From Pirellulales bacterium (lineage in GTDB: Bacteria; Planctomycetota; Planctomycetia; Pirellulales; JAICIG01), in NCBI GenBank assembly GCA_025924495.1, contig JAICIG010000078.1:1-21887 (forward strand): a stretch of 21,887 nucleotides of DNA, in the 5' to 3' direction. Positions 1-6,746 of this stretch are shown piece after piece. Made by a program: the position numbers and the translations under genes. The stretch's first letter is position 1. Every line of letters starts with the position of its first letter. Below the pieces are notes generated by a model. That model had not been told where the DNA came from and made no database searches. It saw nothing but the letters and a program-made list of their open reading frames with translations.

Positions 1-15
1 GGGGCGACAACATCC

Positions 16-372
16 CTATCCCAATCCCATGCTTAAACTAATCCCCAGCAACGCCAGCACGGCAATGGCGACGGCCGCGAACCGCCAGTCGCGGTCCATC
101 GACCATCCGGCCGCGAGTACAAACACGCGAATAATGGGAGTAGCCATCAACGCCAGGATGCCCAGATTGGTCAGTGCGACCGGATCGCCGTGGAAAGCCC
201 GAGCCAGGCTGCTGCGCAGCGAAATCTCATGTAGTGGTTCGGCAGGCTGCGGCGACAACCACTCGGCGATCAGCCCGGCCATCAGCAACAGCCCGCTCAG
301 CGTCAAACCTGCCAACAGGCTGTAATGCACCCAGTGACCCAAGCGGTGTTCGAAGGGTTGAGAGGCCTTCAT
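16..372 (-). CDS. DUF1634 domain small membrane protein
   Basis: A 118-residue inner-membrane protein with three hydrophobic segments, at about residues 15-38, 65-90 and 97-117, and a short polar loop containing a conserved-looking HEISL stretch. This matches the DUF1634 family in size and layout. DUF1634 genes are commonly found beside TSUP (TauE/SafE) permease genes, as here, so it is probably an accessory subunit of that transporter; its biochemical role is not known. The ATG at 370-372 was chosen because it overlaps the TGA of the upstream permease gene (ATGA, 369-372), which indicates translational coupling. The same frame stays open further upstream, but that part lies inside the permease gene and has no membrane-protein character. 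Confidence 0.85.
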   Translation of the reverse strand: MKASQPFEHRLGHWVHYSLLAGLTLSGLLLMAGLIAEWLSPQPAEPLHEISLRSSLARAFHGDPVALTNLGILALMATPIIRVFVLAAGWSMDRDWRFAAVAIAVLALLGISLSMGLG

Positions 373-1286
373 CCTTGTCCTCCGCGCAGGGCGCGATAGA
401 GCATTTGTACGGCGACGGCAGCCAGCAGCGCTGCGAATAGCCGCCGCACGGCCCGGCCGCCGACGTAGCGATTGACGATCGATCCGATCGCCGATCCGGC
501 CAAGACACCCAACACCGCCGCGGCAGTGATGGCGGGCTTGATCTCGCCACGTCCGTAGTACAGCACGGCGCTGGCCACCGCGGTCACTCCGATCATGAAG
601 TTCGATGTCGCGGCGGCCGCTTTCATGGGAACATTGCAGACCAGATGCAACGCTGGAACCTTGAACACTCCGCCGCCGATGCCCAACAAGCCCGACAGGT
701 TCCCGGCCAGAAAAGAAATTCCTAAACCCGCCGGCAATCGCTCGACGCGATAGGAAACCAGGCCCCCTTCCGTCGCATCGTGAAATTGCGCGCCCAGCGC
801 GCCAAGGGCTGCTGGATCGCCTCCCGGCTTCTCGCTTTGAGGCTGAGCATCGCGGCTGCGGCGCGGTGGATCGGAAACGTCCTGGTCCGGGGCGGCGACC
901 GCGTCGATGCGTTCGGAAGCGCGGCCTTTCCACATCAAGTAAGCCGTGGGCAGCAAGACCAGGCCAAAGATGCCCTCCAAAGCGTGCGGGGCGAACATGG
1001 CGGCGGTCAGGCCGCCCGCAATGGCGCCGACGGTCGTGGCGACTTCGAGCGTCATCCCCAGCCGCATGTTGGCCGTGCCGCGTTCGACATTCGTGCTTGC
1101 CACGGCGCTCGATGTTGCGATCACTGTCACAATGCTTGTCGCAACGGCATTGTGCATCGGCAACCCAAACGCCAGCACCAACAGGGGCACCAGAAACACG
1201 CCCCCTCCTGTGCCCAAGACAGCGCCGATTACGCCTGTCGCCAGCCCGGCGCCCAGGCTTGCCAAGGTGAGCGTGGTCGAGCTCAT
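369..1286 (-). CDS. TSUP family (TauE/SafE) anion permease
   Basis: A 305-residue polytopic membrane protein of the sulfite exporter TauE/SafE (TSUP) family. It shows the internal duplication typical of the family: a glycine-rich motif GTGGGVFLVP near residues 25-34 and a second, GIGGGVFKVP, near residues 202-211, each opening one half of the protein. A hydrophilic loop of about 60 residues, rich in Asp, Arg and Pro (about 120-180), separates the halves. Family members move sulfite, sulfonates, thiosulfate or other small organosulfur or carboxylate anions; the substrate here cannot be read from sequence. The ATG at 1284-1286 overlaps the stop of the hydrolase gene upstream (ATGA). A longer frame reaching 1430 exists but would overlap that gene deeply. 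The gene is coupled in turn to the DUF1634 gene. Confidence 0.9.
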   Translation of the reverse strand: MSSTTLTLASLGAGLATGVIGAVLGTGGGVFLVPLLVLAFGLPMHNAVATSIVTVIATSSAVASTNVERGTANMRLGMTLEVATTVGAIAGGLTAAMFAPHALEGIFGLVLLPTAYLMWKGRASERIDAVAAPDQDVSDPPRRSRDAQPQSEKPGGDPAALGALGAQFHDATEGGLVSYRVERLPAGLGISFLAGNLSGLLGIGGGVFKVPALHLVCNVPMKAAAATSNFMIGVTAVASAVLYYGRGEIKPAITAAAVLGVLAGSAIGSIVNRYVGGRAVRRLFAALLAAVAVQMLYRALRGGQG

Positions 1287-2494
1287 GGCGTCGCCCTCAG
1301 CCAGGCGTAGAGCGAATCGCCAACTTGCCGATAGCCGGCGGCCGACGGATGTACGCCGTTGTTTTGGCGACGTACTGCCTCGCCGGCGGCGTCGGCCTGC
1401 ACCGGCTCGAACGGATAGTTCCGCAGGCAATCGAGATTGATGTAAGTCGGTACGAGATAGATGCCCTCCGCCTCACGTTCCGCGAATGAGGCTAACATCC
1501 GCTCGACCAGGCGATGCTGGTTACGTTTGTATTGCCAGCGCGTCTGCCCGGCGGCGTAATTGGCGCCGAAGGCGTCTTGGCTGGCCGCCGGCGGAACAGG
1601 GAGCATGGCGGCGGGGCGAGTTTGCGGCGCAGCCTGTCGCACCATCTGCATGAGACGATCATAGTGGCTTAGCATGTCATCGATCGTCGCCTCAATCGTT
1701 TCATCGGTGGCGCTGAAGATATCATTTGGCCCGAGAAAGATCGTCACGACGTCGGGAATCCGACCTTCATTGACCTCCTGGCAGTAGCGTTTGAAGTCGA
1801 GCTGTGGCTGATCGCTCCCTTGGCCGAACAAAAAGGGACTGCCGCGATCTTTGTAATCTCCGCGCCGGGCCGTTTCCTTGTAATGCGTGGCGAAGCGTTT
1901 CGCCGTCCAGCCGCCATAGCCCTCGTGACGGATGGCTTCGGGCTGACCTTGGGGCTGGTGAGAACCAATCAACCGCAGTTCCTGGCCGGCGTTCTGGAAC
2001 AATTCAACGACTCGTGCGGGGTAAATTGAGGCATGCGTCAAACTGTCGCCGACCATCAGCACGGACCTTGGCGAGGCCCCCTCATCGCCCCCTTTCGTTT
2101 CAGCAACGACCTTTAACTTCGAGCGACCGCGGGCGACCAACTCGTTCTGTTCATTGCGGACGACCAACTCGAACGGATGCTCGCCGATGTCTTCATCCTC
2201 GGCAACATAGGTCCAACGCTCCGATTGCTGGCGGCCCTTGGGGCATGTGACATCGAAGGCATAGTTGGCGGGGTTCAGAATCAGCGTCACATTGTCGAAG
2301 TAGACGTTCATTTCCTTGCCAACCACAGCGTAGATCGTCGGCGGCAGCACAAGTCGCACCGGCCCCGGGACGTTGGCGTTCGCGTCGGGAGCTTTGCCAG
2401 CCTCGTCGGCGCAGGACGCCAGGCGAGGAGGCGCGACGAGACAAGTAAGCATCCAGCATGCGAGCACAGAGACGATCTTAGCGCGGGAAAACAT
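1283..2494 (-). CDS. exported SGNH/GDSL-type hydrolase
   Basis: A 403-residue exported hydrolase. Residues 1-28 form a signal sequence ending in LASC, so it may be a lipoprotein or simply cleaved. Residues about 40-130 form a beta-rich, Ig-like region. The SGNH fold follows, with the block I nucleophile in VGDSLTHAS (Ser151), GGW near 194-196, GPND (Asn257) and the block V histidine in NNGVHPS (His382). The usual Asp three residues before that His is Asn, so a Ser-His dyad is possible. The family includes carbohydrate esterases and lipases; the substrate is unknown. The ATG at 2492-2494 was chosen because it starts directly at the signal peptide, with a GGAGAG about 10 nt upstream; a TTG at 2554 would add 20 residues without signal character. 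First gene of the operon with the TSUP and DUF1634 genes. Confidence 0.88.
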   Translation of the reverse strand: MFSRAKIVSVLACWMLTCLVAPPRLASCADEAGKAPDANANVPGPVRLVLPPTIYAVVGKEMNVYFDNVTLILNPANYAFDVTCPKGRQQSERWTYVAEDEDIGEHPFELVVRNEQNELVARGRSKLKVVAETKGGDEGASPRSVLMVGDSLTHASIYPARVVELFQNAGQELRLIGSHQPQGQPEAIRHEGYGGWTAKRFATHYKETARRGDYKDRGSPFLFGQGSDQPQLDFKRYCQEVNEGRIPDVVTIFLGPNDIFSATDETIEATIDDMLSHYDRLMQMVRQAAPQTRPAAMLPVPPAASQDAFGANYAAGQTRWQYKRNQHRLVERMLASFAEREAEGIYLVPTYINLDCLRNYPFEPVQADAAGEAVRRQNNGVHPSAAGYRQVGDSLYAWLRATP

Positions 2495-2571
2495 CGATGC
2501 ATTTCTCTCCAGCACAGCGCCGTTTCGATTTGCGTCCTGGACGACGTTCGCCAAGGACCGCCATGCCGTCT

Positions 2572-2603
2572 AGTTTAGCATGTTGCGCCCGATCGCCTGT
2601 CAA
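2572..2603 (-). promoter_or_regulatory. possible sigma70-type promoter of the SGNH-TSUP-DUF1634 operon
   Basis: Read on the minus strand, a perfect TTGACA (plus positions 2598-2603) is followed after 20 bp by TAAACT (2572-2577), which is preceded by TGC as in an extended -10. The 20-bp spacing is longer than the optimal 17, so this is only plausible. The leader to the ATG at 2494 would be about 70 nt. Confidence 0.35.
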
Positions 2604-2614
2604 GAAGTGAACTC

Positions 2615-2700
2615 GGTCGCCGAAGCATCTTCGATCGACTGGCAGGATGCAGGGAATGCATGCCGACTCGCGGTTAAAATCTGCGTGTCTGAGTTTTCCG
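2615..2700 (+). repeat. repeat A, copy 1 (most diverged)
   Basis: This copy shares the core GCCGACTCGCGGTTAAAATC and the flanking TCTTC-ATCGAC and TGAGTTTTCC blocks with copies at about 2967-3100 and 3751-3885, all in the same orientation. It abuts repeat B copy 1 directly. All three copies keep an open frame on each strand, but the differences are not biased to third codon positions, so I treat them as non-coding. The unannotated stretch 2495-3259 consists mainly of this copy, repeat B copy 1 and repeat A copy 2. Confidence 0.75.
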
Positions 2701-2946
2701 TCCGCGGAACCGCTCGACGACAACTTGTACACAAGCCCGGTTGCGTTGGCCCGCGATCGATGGGCCACGGAAATACACCGAAGCGCACGGAAGGGAGGCA
2801 GGTTGAGGAATTCATTCAGCATCGACTTCCCTTGTCTGACGTTCAACTTCCGTCGTCCCGAATCCCGTCTTTCTACCGTGGACCTTCCGTGCTTTCCGTG
2901 GCTTCGTTGCATGGCCGCTATGGCGCCGGGGTTGGCGTGCAAGCAA
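2698..2946 (+). repeat. repeat B, copy 1 (about 250 bp, with inverted arms)
   Basis: This block is about 95% identical by eye to 4555-4815, in the same orientation. Internally it carries a left arm at 2764-2793 (CACGGAA, CACCGAA, CACGGAA motifs) and a right arm at 2871-2902 (ACCGTGG, TTCCGTG, TTCCGTGG). The arms form an imperfect inverted repeat of about 30 bp around a loop of about 78 nt. No transposase is encoded. It could be a MITE-like or REP-like dispersed element, or an element transcribed as a structured RNA; the sequence alone does not decide. Confidence 0.85.
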
Positions 2947-2966
2947 GCTGACTAAGAAGGGCCGTG

Positions 2967-3100
2967 CGATGAAACGTGTGTCGAGCATGGTTTCGCCGCG
3001 CGCGGTCGCCGAGGCGTCTTCAATCGACTCGCCGGATCGAAGGGAAGTACGCCGACTCGCGGTTAAGATCTTGGTTTCTGAGTTTCCCCTAAGTTTTCCC
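2967..3100 (+). repeat. repeat A, copy 2
   Basis: This copy aligns with 3751-3885 over its full length, from GCATGGTTTCGCC through ATCGAC, CGCCGGATC, the core ACGCCGACTCGCGGTTAA, to a duplicated AGTTTCCCC/AGTTTTCCC end. It lies upstream of the Imm1-like gene. Confidence 0.8.
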
Positions 3101-3144
3101 ACATTTCTGCCGGCCTATCCGACGTTCAGCGCCGCCGCCAGACC

Positions 3145-3153
3145 TGTTAGAAT
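3145..3153 (+). promoter_or_regulatory. possible extended -10 (TGTTAGAAT) for the Imm1-like gene
   Basis: TGT followed by TAGAAT (3148-3153) fits an extended -10 about 105 nt before the ATG at 3260. No good -35 is visible. The nonamer GTTAGAATT recurs at 3711-3719, just after the gene, where it cannot serve the same purpose, so chance or repeat origin is possible. Confidence 0.25.
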
Positions 3154-3259
3154 TCGGTCCTTTGATGCCGTCCGCCCCCCGATTCATATCACCCGCCGGT
3201 CGTCCGGCAGCACGAAAAGGACGGATGTCTTTATTCTCTTTCCGCAACTGAGCAATTCC

Positions 3260-3667
3260 ATGTTTGTAAAGTTCATGTTCGCTGACGAATGGCACGATCG
3301 AACTGATCGCGGAACCGCGATGGCCAATCCCACATGGGATCAGGTAAAGCAAGCCATTGCTGCCTTAGACGGCAAGCAAAGGACGATGTTGACCGTTGCG
3401 GATAAGGAGGGCGACGACCACTACCTGATTGTTGCAGGGCAGTGGGACGGTCGGTGCCTTGTTAACGCAACGAAGGACAATTATGACTTTTTCAGTCTTG
3501 TTGACCCTTCCCGTTCGATCGAAAAGCGAATGCTGTACGTGGGTGGCCAAAATGGCGAGTATGAAGAGCGAAAGTGCGTGCCATTGGAGTGGGCCCTGGA
3601 GGCCGCGGAACACTTTTTTGAAACAGGTGAATTGAAATCCTCCATGAATTGGGTGAGCGATTACTAA
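3260..3667 (+). CDS. Imm1-like immunity protein (orphan)
   Basis: A 135-residue soluble protein. Its layout matches the Imm1 family of immunity proteins that neutralise polymorphic toxins: an N-terminal strand, then NPTWDQVKQAIAALDG (about 23-38), RTMLTV, a central strand pair with GQWDGR, a DPS turn, and the diagnostic MLYVGGQNGEYEERK (about 91-105) followed by PLEWALEAAEHFFETGEL and a late Trp (W131). The ATG at 3260 was chosen because it includes the first strand; the ATG at 3320 would remove it. There is no clear Shine-Dalgarno for either. No toxin gene or toxin C-terminal fragment lies next to it. Base composition is visibly lower in GC than its neighbours, and copies of repeat A flank it on both sides. 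Family assignment is from motif memory, not a search. Confidence 0.7.
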   Translation: MFVKFMFADEWHDRTDRGTAMANPTWDQVKQAIAALDGKQRTMLTVADKEGDDHYLIVAGQWDGRCLVNATKDNYDFFSLVDPSRSIEKRMLYVGGQNGEYEERKCVPLEWALEAAEHFFETGELKSSMNWVSDY

Positions 3668-3750
3668 AACCGTCCTGTGCAAAAACATTGTTCAACACAT
3701 CTAGCGGCGGGTTAGAATTGTCAGACGCCCATCAAACTGAATTGCCCTGC

Positions 3751-3885
3751 GGCGAAACGCGCGTTGGGCATGGTTTCGCCGTGCATGGTCGTGGAAACAT
3801 CTTCAATCGACCCGCCGGATCCAAGGGACGTACGCCGACTCGCGGTTAAAATCTGGGCGCCCGAGTTTTCCGAGTTTTCCCCAAC
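3751..3885 (+). repeat. repeat A, copy 3
   Basis: Third copy of the repeat, in the same orientation, filling most of the gap between the convergent 3' ends of the Imm1-like gene (3667) and the DUF1801 gene (3909). It contains the TCTTCAATCGAC block, CGCCGGATC, the ACGCCGACTCGCGGTTAA core and a tandem GAGTTTTCC end. Confidence 0.8.
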
Positions 3886-3908
3886 GCGATCAACACCGCC
3901 TTGCGACC

Positions 3909-4415
3909 CTATCGTTTCTTCCTCCCCACTCCGGGCACAGCCGTGGCTTGTTGCATCCACTCCGCGACCTGATGTTCGTCGAGATCGTCCACAGACTTAA
4001 GCTCCACGCCTCGCGTAGACTTGCCCATCGCCACCGGCGTCACAGGCGGTACAGGTACGAGTGCAGCGCCGTTCACGAACATCAGCTTGACATGGCCAGC
4101 GAAGCCGCCGCAACAGAAGCACCAGCCATCGCCGACGCCATAGTATGAGATGCCCCATTTCACGGAGCGCTGCAAGCCGGGAAGAGTCTTGGCTCCGAGA
4201 ACATCGATGAGTTCGGCGATGTCGCGCTGCGGATGCGGCAGGCTGGCGATGTAGGCGAAGACAGGTTGGTCGCCGACGGCAGCCTTCGCGGGGCTGGCCT
4301 TGCCGGTCGCCATGGATTCCGGAAGCGTCGTGGAAGCCTTGCCTTTTGCCTTCGCGGGCTTGGCTGGCTTGCGGACCGGCGGGTTGGAAGTCTTTTCAGA
4401 CGGGCGGTCGGCCAT
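3909..4415 (-). CDS. DUF1801 (YdhG-like) domain protein
   Basis: A 168-residue soluble protein. Residues 1-45 are a disordered Lys/Pro/Ala-rich tail resembling histone H1-type tails. Residues about 50-155 match the DUF1801 fold, with an Asp/Glu-rich helix (RDIAELIDVLGAK), the VKWGISYYG motif, and a strand-turn with a Cys pair (WCFCCGGF) before HVKLMFVNGA. Family members have been annotated as iron-chaperone-like or YdhG-like; the function is not established and none is claimed here. The ATG at 4413-4415 begins the Lys-rich tail; a TTG at 4469 would extend it by 18 residues with no support. The gene stands alone between repeat A copy 3 and repeat B copy 2. Confidence 0.75.
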   Translation of the reverse strand: MADRPSEKTSNPPVRKPAKPAKAKGKASTTLPESMATGKASPAKAAVGDQPVFAYIASLPHPQRDIAELIDVLGAKTLPGLQRSVKWGISYYGVGDGWCFCCGGFAGHVKLMFVNGAALVPVPPVTPVAMGKSTRGVELKSVDDLDEHQVAEWMQQATAVPGVGRKKR

Positions 4416-4554
4416 CGTGGTTTCTGTACCTTGAATGTGTTCCTGGCTTAGATGATATCCGGCCAGCAAGTTTTCGACGACCCAATGGCGCAGGCCTTAC
4501 TGCGATTCGTCGATGCCGTCGATCGGAGCAGCTTCCCGCCACGCTTCTTTCGAG

Positions 4555-4815
4555 CCGTCCGCGGAACCGCTCGACGACAACTTGTACACAAGCCCCTTGC
4601 GTTAGCCCGCGATCGATGCGCCACGGAAATACACCGAAGCGCACGGAAGGGAGGCAGATTGAGGAATTCGTTCAGCATCGGCTTCCCTTGTCTGACGTCC
4701 AACTTCCGTCGTCCCGAATCCCGTTTTTCTTCCGTGGACCTTCCGTGCTTTCCGTGGCTTCGTTGCAAGGCTTCGCTGCATGGCTGCTCTGGCGCCGGGG
4801 TTGGCGTGCAAGCAT
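4555..4815 (+). repeat. repeat B, copy 2 (with inverted arms)
   Basis: Second copy of the element at 2698-2946. It differs by about a dozen substitutions, one 1-nt deletion and a 13-nt insertion near 4771-4783 that looks like a local tandem duplication (CTTCGTTGCA / CTTCGCTGCA). The inverted arms at 4620-4649 and 4728-4758 are kept, and the outermost TTCCGTGG of the right arm pairs better than in copy 1. It lies between the start of the DUF1801 gene and the end of the TolC-like gene; the rest of 4416-4870 shows no gene. Confidence 0.85.
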
Positions 4816-4870
4816 GCTGGCTGCGAAAGGTCGCGGGCGACGTTGCAACGCTTCTTAGCTGTTCGAGCTT

Positions 4871-6673
4871 TCACCGCGGCGGGGCGAGTTGCGGTGTGGC
4901 AGGGGGCGGGCCGGGTGGCGAGAGGCCGGCGGCGGAGCGGGGGTCGGTGGCTTGGACGAGCGCGTCGGGCGGCAGGCCGGCGGCCTGAGTCACCAGTGCT
5001 GCGGCTAAGGTCAGTTCGTTGAGAGAATCCAGGTAGGCCTGCTGCAATCGAATCAGGCTTGTACGGGCGTTGAAAATGCGAATGGCGTCGACTTCGCCGG
5101 CTAGGAACTGCTCCTCCAACTTCTTGAGTTCTACCGGCACGTCGGTCTGAGATTCGGCGCCGCTCTCCTCGACTAACCGACGCGCCCGCTCGTAGCGATC
5201 GATGGCCGATAAGGCCTCTAGTTGGGCGCGGGCGCGTACCTGTTCGTAGTTGATCCGCTGCTGCCGCAGTTCGGCATCGCGTTGACGGACCAGCGGCTTG
5301 CCGCCGTTGGTGAAGGACTGCTGAACGTGGCCGCGAAAACCAAAGTACTTGACGCCGAAATCGTCGGACTGGTAGTACGGGCCGACTTGAAAGCTCGGAA
5401 TCCGATCGGCCTGGGCCAGACTGACGTTTGCTCGAGCGGCAGAGATATTCGCCTGCGCGGCCAGTACGTCGGGCCGGCCCGATGCCAGTTCGGCGGCAAT
5501 CGACTCGATATCGGCCGTCTGCGAAACCGCATTGCGTAAACCATTCACGTGCGACAGATGATCGCCGCTGATGGGCATCCATCGCCAGTCCTGCATTTCG
5601 CCGACCAACTGCAAGGGAACGCGCGGCGGCAGATTGAGCTGGCGACCCAAGTCAAGCAGCGCCGTTTGATAGTTCGTTTCTGCCAGCCGATATTGCTGAG
5701 CGGTCGAGCGCGCATCGAGCCGCACCATGGCCACGTCAGCCCCCGACGCCTGGCCCGCGGCGAGCTGACGTTGCAAGACCGAGAGCAGAGCGTCATTCGA
5801 CGAAGCATTTGCCCGGGCGAGATCGCGCAAGCCGCGGCGATACAGGGCCGTAAAGAATAGTTGCTCCGTCAGAGCCAGGTTCTGCAGTTCCGCCTGGTGA
5901 ATCGTCCAGCGCACGCCGTTCAATGCCGCGGAGGCGTTGCGCTCGCGGTGGCGGCGCTGATGGGCCAACTCAAAATTCACCATGACCAGGTAGTACTGGT
6001 AAATCTTCGTCGCGGCGTTCGGTTCGGCGGCGGCGGCCGACGCTGGCGCCTTTTCATACGGAGTCGCCTGGAACTGAAAGAACGGGTTGAACGGGTAGCG
6101 GCGCGCCACCCCGATTGCTGCCATGCCGACTCCTTCGGCCGCTCGCTGGGCGACGAGCGTAGGATTGCGGGCCAACCCTAATTCCAAGGCTTCGGGCAGC
6201 GTCAGCAAGAACGGCGCGGAGCCGATGGGCGTCTCCGCGGCGACCGCATTCTGTCGGTGCAAGATCGGCTGCACCGGCCGATGTGTGGCGGGAAGATGGA
6301 CTGGCAGTCGCTGTGAGGCCGAATTTGGCATCGTGGCCCCAGGCAGTCTTGCCGCCGGGCGGGCGGATTGCGGCGTTATCCGCGGACCGGCCACAGCGAA
6401 ATTCAACGGCGGTCGACCGGGCGCGGGCTGCGAAGGCGCTTGCAAGGCGGCAGCTGGCGCGACTAAGCCTCGCGGTTGCTGGCCTCGGCCAATGCCGCCG
6501 GCCAGCAGGCAAATTGCCAGCGAGGCCGGCAGGATCAGGCTTTTCGGATTTCGGACCACGAGATCATTCGCCACGGGTAAGTCGAGCAACCTGGCAAACT
6601 CTGACGGTTCAAGGCAAGCTTGCGGAATCCGGGGAAAGTTCGGGGGGCAGCGCAGGCGCCGAAGTTTCCGCAC
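4871..6673 (-). CDS. TolC-like outer-membrane efflux protein
   Basis: Outer-membrane factor of the efflux system, forming the channel that carries substrate across the outer membrane. The coding frame is 600 codons from a GTG at 6673. The stretch ILPASLAICLLAGGIG (about 47-62) is a signal-peptide core, followed by a Pro/Ala-rich linker to about residue 155. Two OEP-type repeats rich in coiled-coil helices come next, opening with LTLPEALELGLARNP (about 157-171), and the protein ends in a Pro-rich tail. There is no in-frame ATG before the signal, so the real start may instead be the GTG at 6557-6559, giving 562 residues; the first 38 codons look non-coding. The gene is last in the adaptor-pump-OMF order, 73-187 nt after the pump gene depending on the start. 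Confidence 0.85.
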   Translation of the reverse strand: MRKLRRLRCPPNFPRIPQACLEPSEFARLLDLPVANDLVVRNPKSLILPASLAICLLAGGIGRGQQPRGLVAPAAALQAPSQPAPGRPPLNFAVAGPRITPQSARPAARLPGATMPNSASQRLPVHLPATHRPVQPILHRQNAVAAETPIGSAPFLLTLPEALELGLARNPTLVAQRAAEGVGMAAIGVARRYPFNPFFQFQATPYEKAPASAAAAEPNAATKIYQYYLVMVNFELAHQRRHRERNASAALNGVRWTIHQAELQNLALTEQLFFTALYRRGLRDLARANASSNDALLSVLQRQLAAGQASGADVAMVRLDARSTAQQYRLAETNYQTALLDLGRQLNLPPRVPLQLVGEMQDWRWMPISGDHLSHVNGLRNAVSQTADIESIAAELASGRPDVLAAQANISAARANVSLAQADRIPSFQVGPYYQSDDFGVKYFGFRGHVQQSFTNGGKPLVRQRDAELRQQRINYEQVRARAQLEALSAIDRYERARRLVEESGAESQTDVPVELKKLEEQFLAGEVDAIRIFNARTSLIRLQQAYLDSLNELTLAAALVTQAAGLPPDALVQATDPRSAAGLSPPGPPPATPQLAPPR

Positions 6674-6746
6674 GATGCGGGCCTTAGGTGATTGTCGGCG
6701 GCGAGCTGTTCTGGCGATCAGTCTCGATGCGCCGATCGCGCAAAAC

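Noticed and set aside
373..933. N-terminal extension of the DUF1634 gene to 933
   Set aside because: It would lie entirely within the permease gene and encode an Arg-rich stretch; the ATG overlapping the permease stop is the better start.
2580..3102. Small open frames through repeats A and B
   Set aside because: They follow repeat boundaries, occur on both strands and recur with each copy; no domain, no ribosome-binding site, no synonymous bias.
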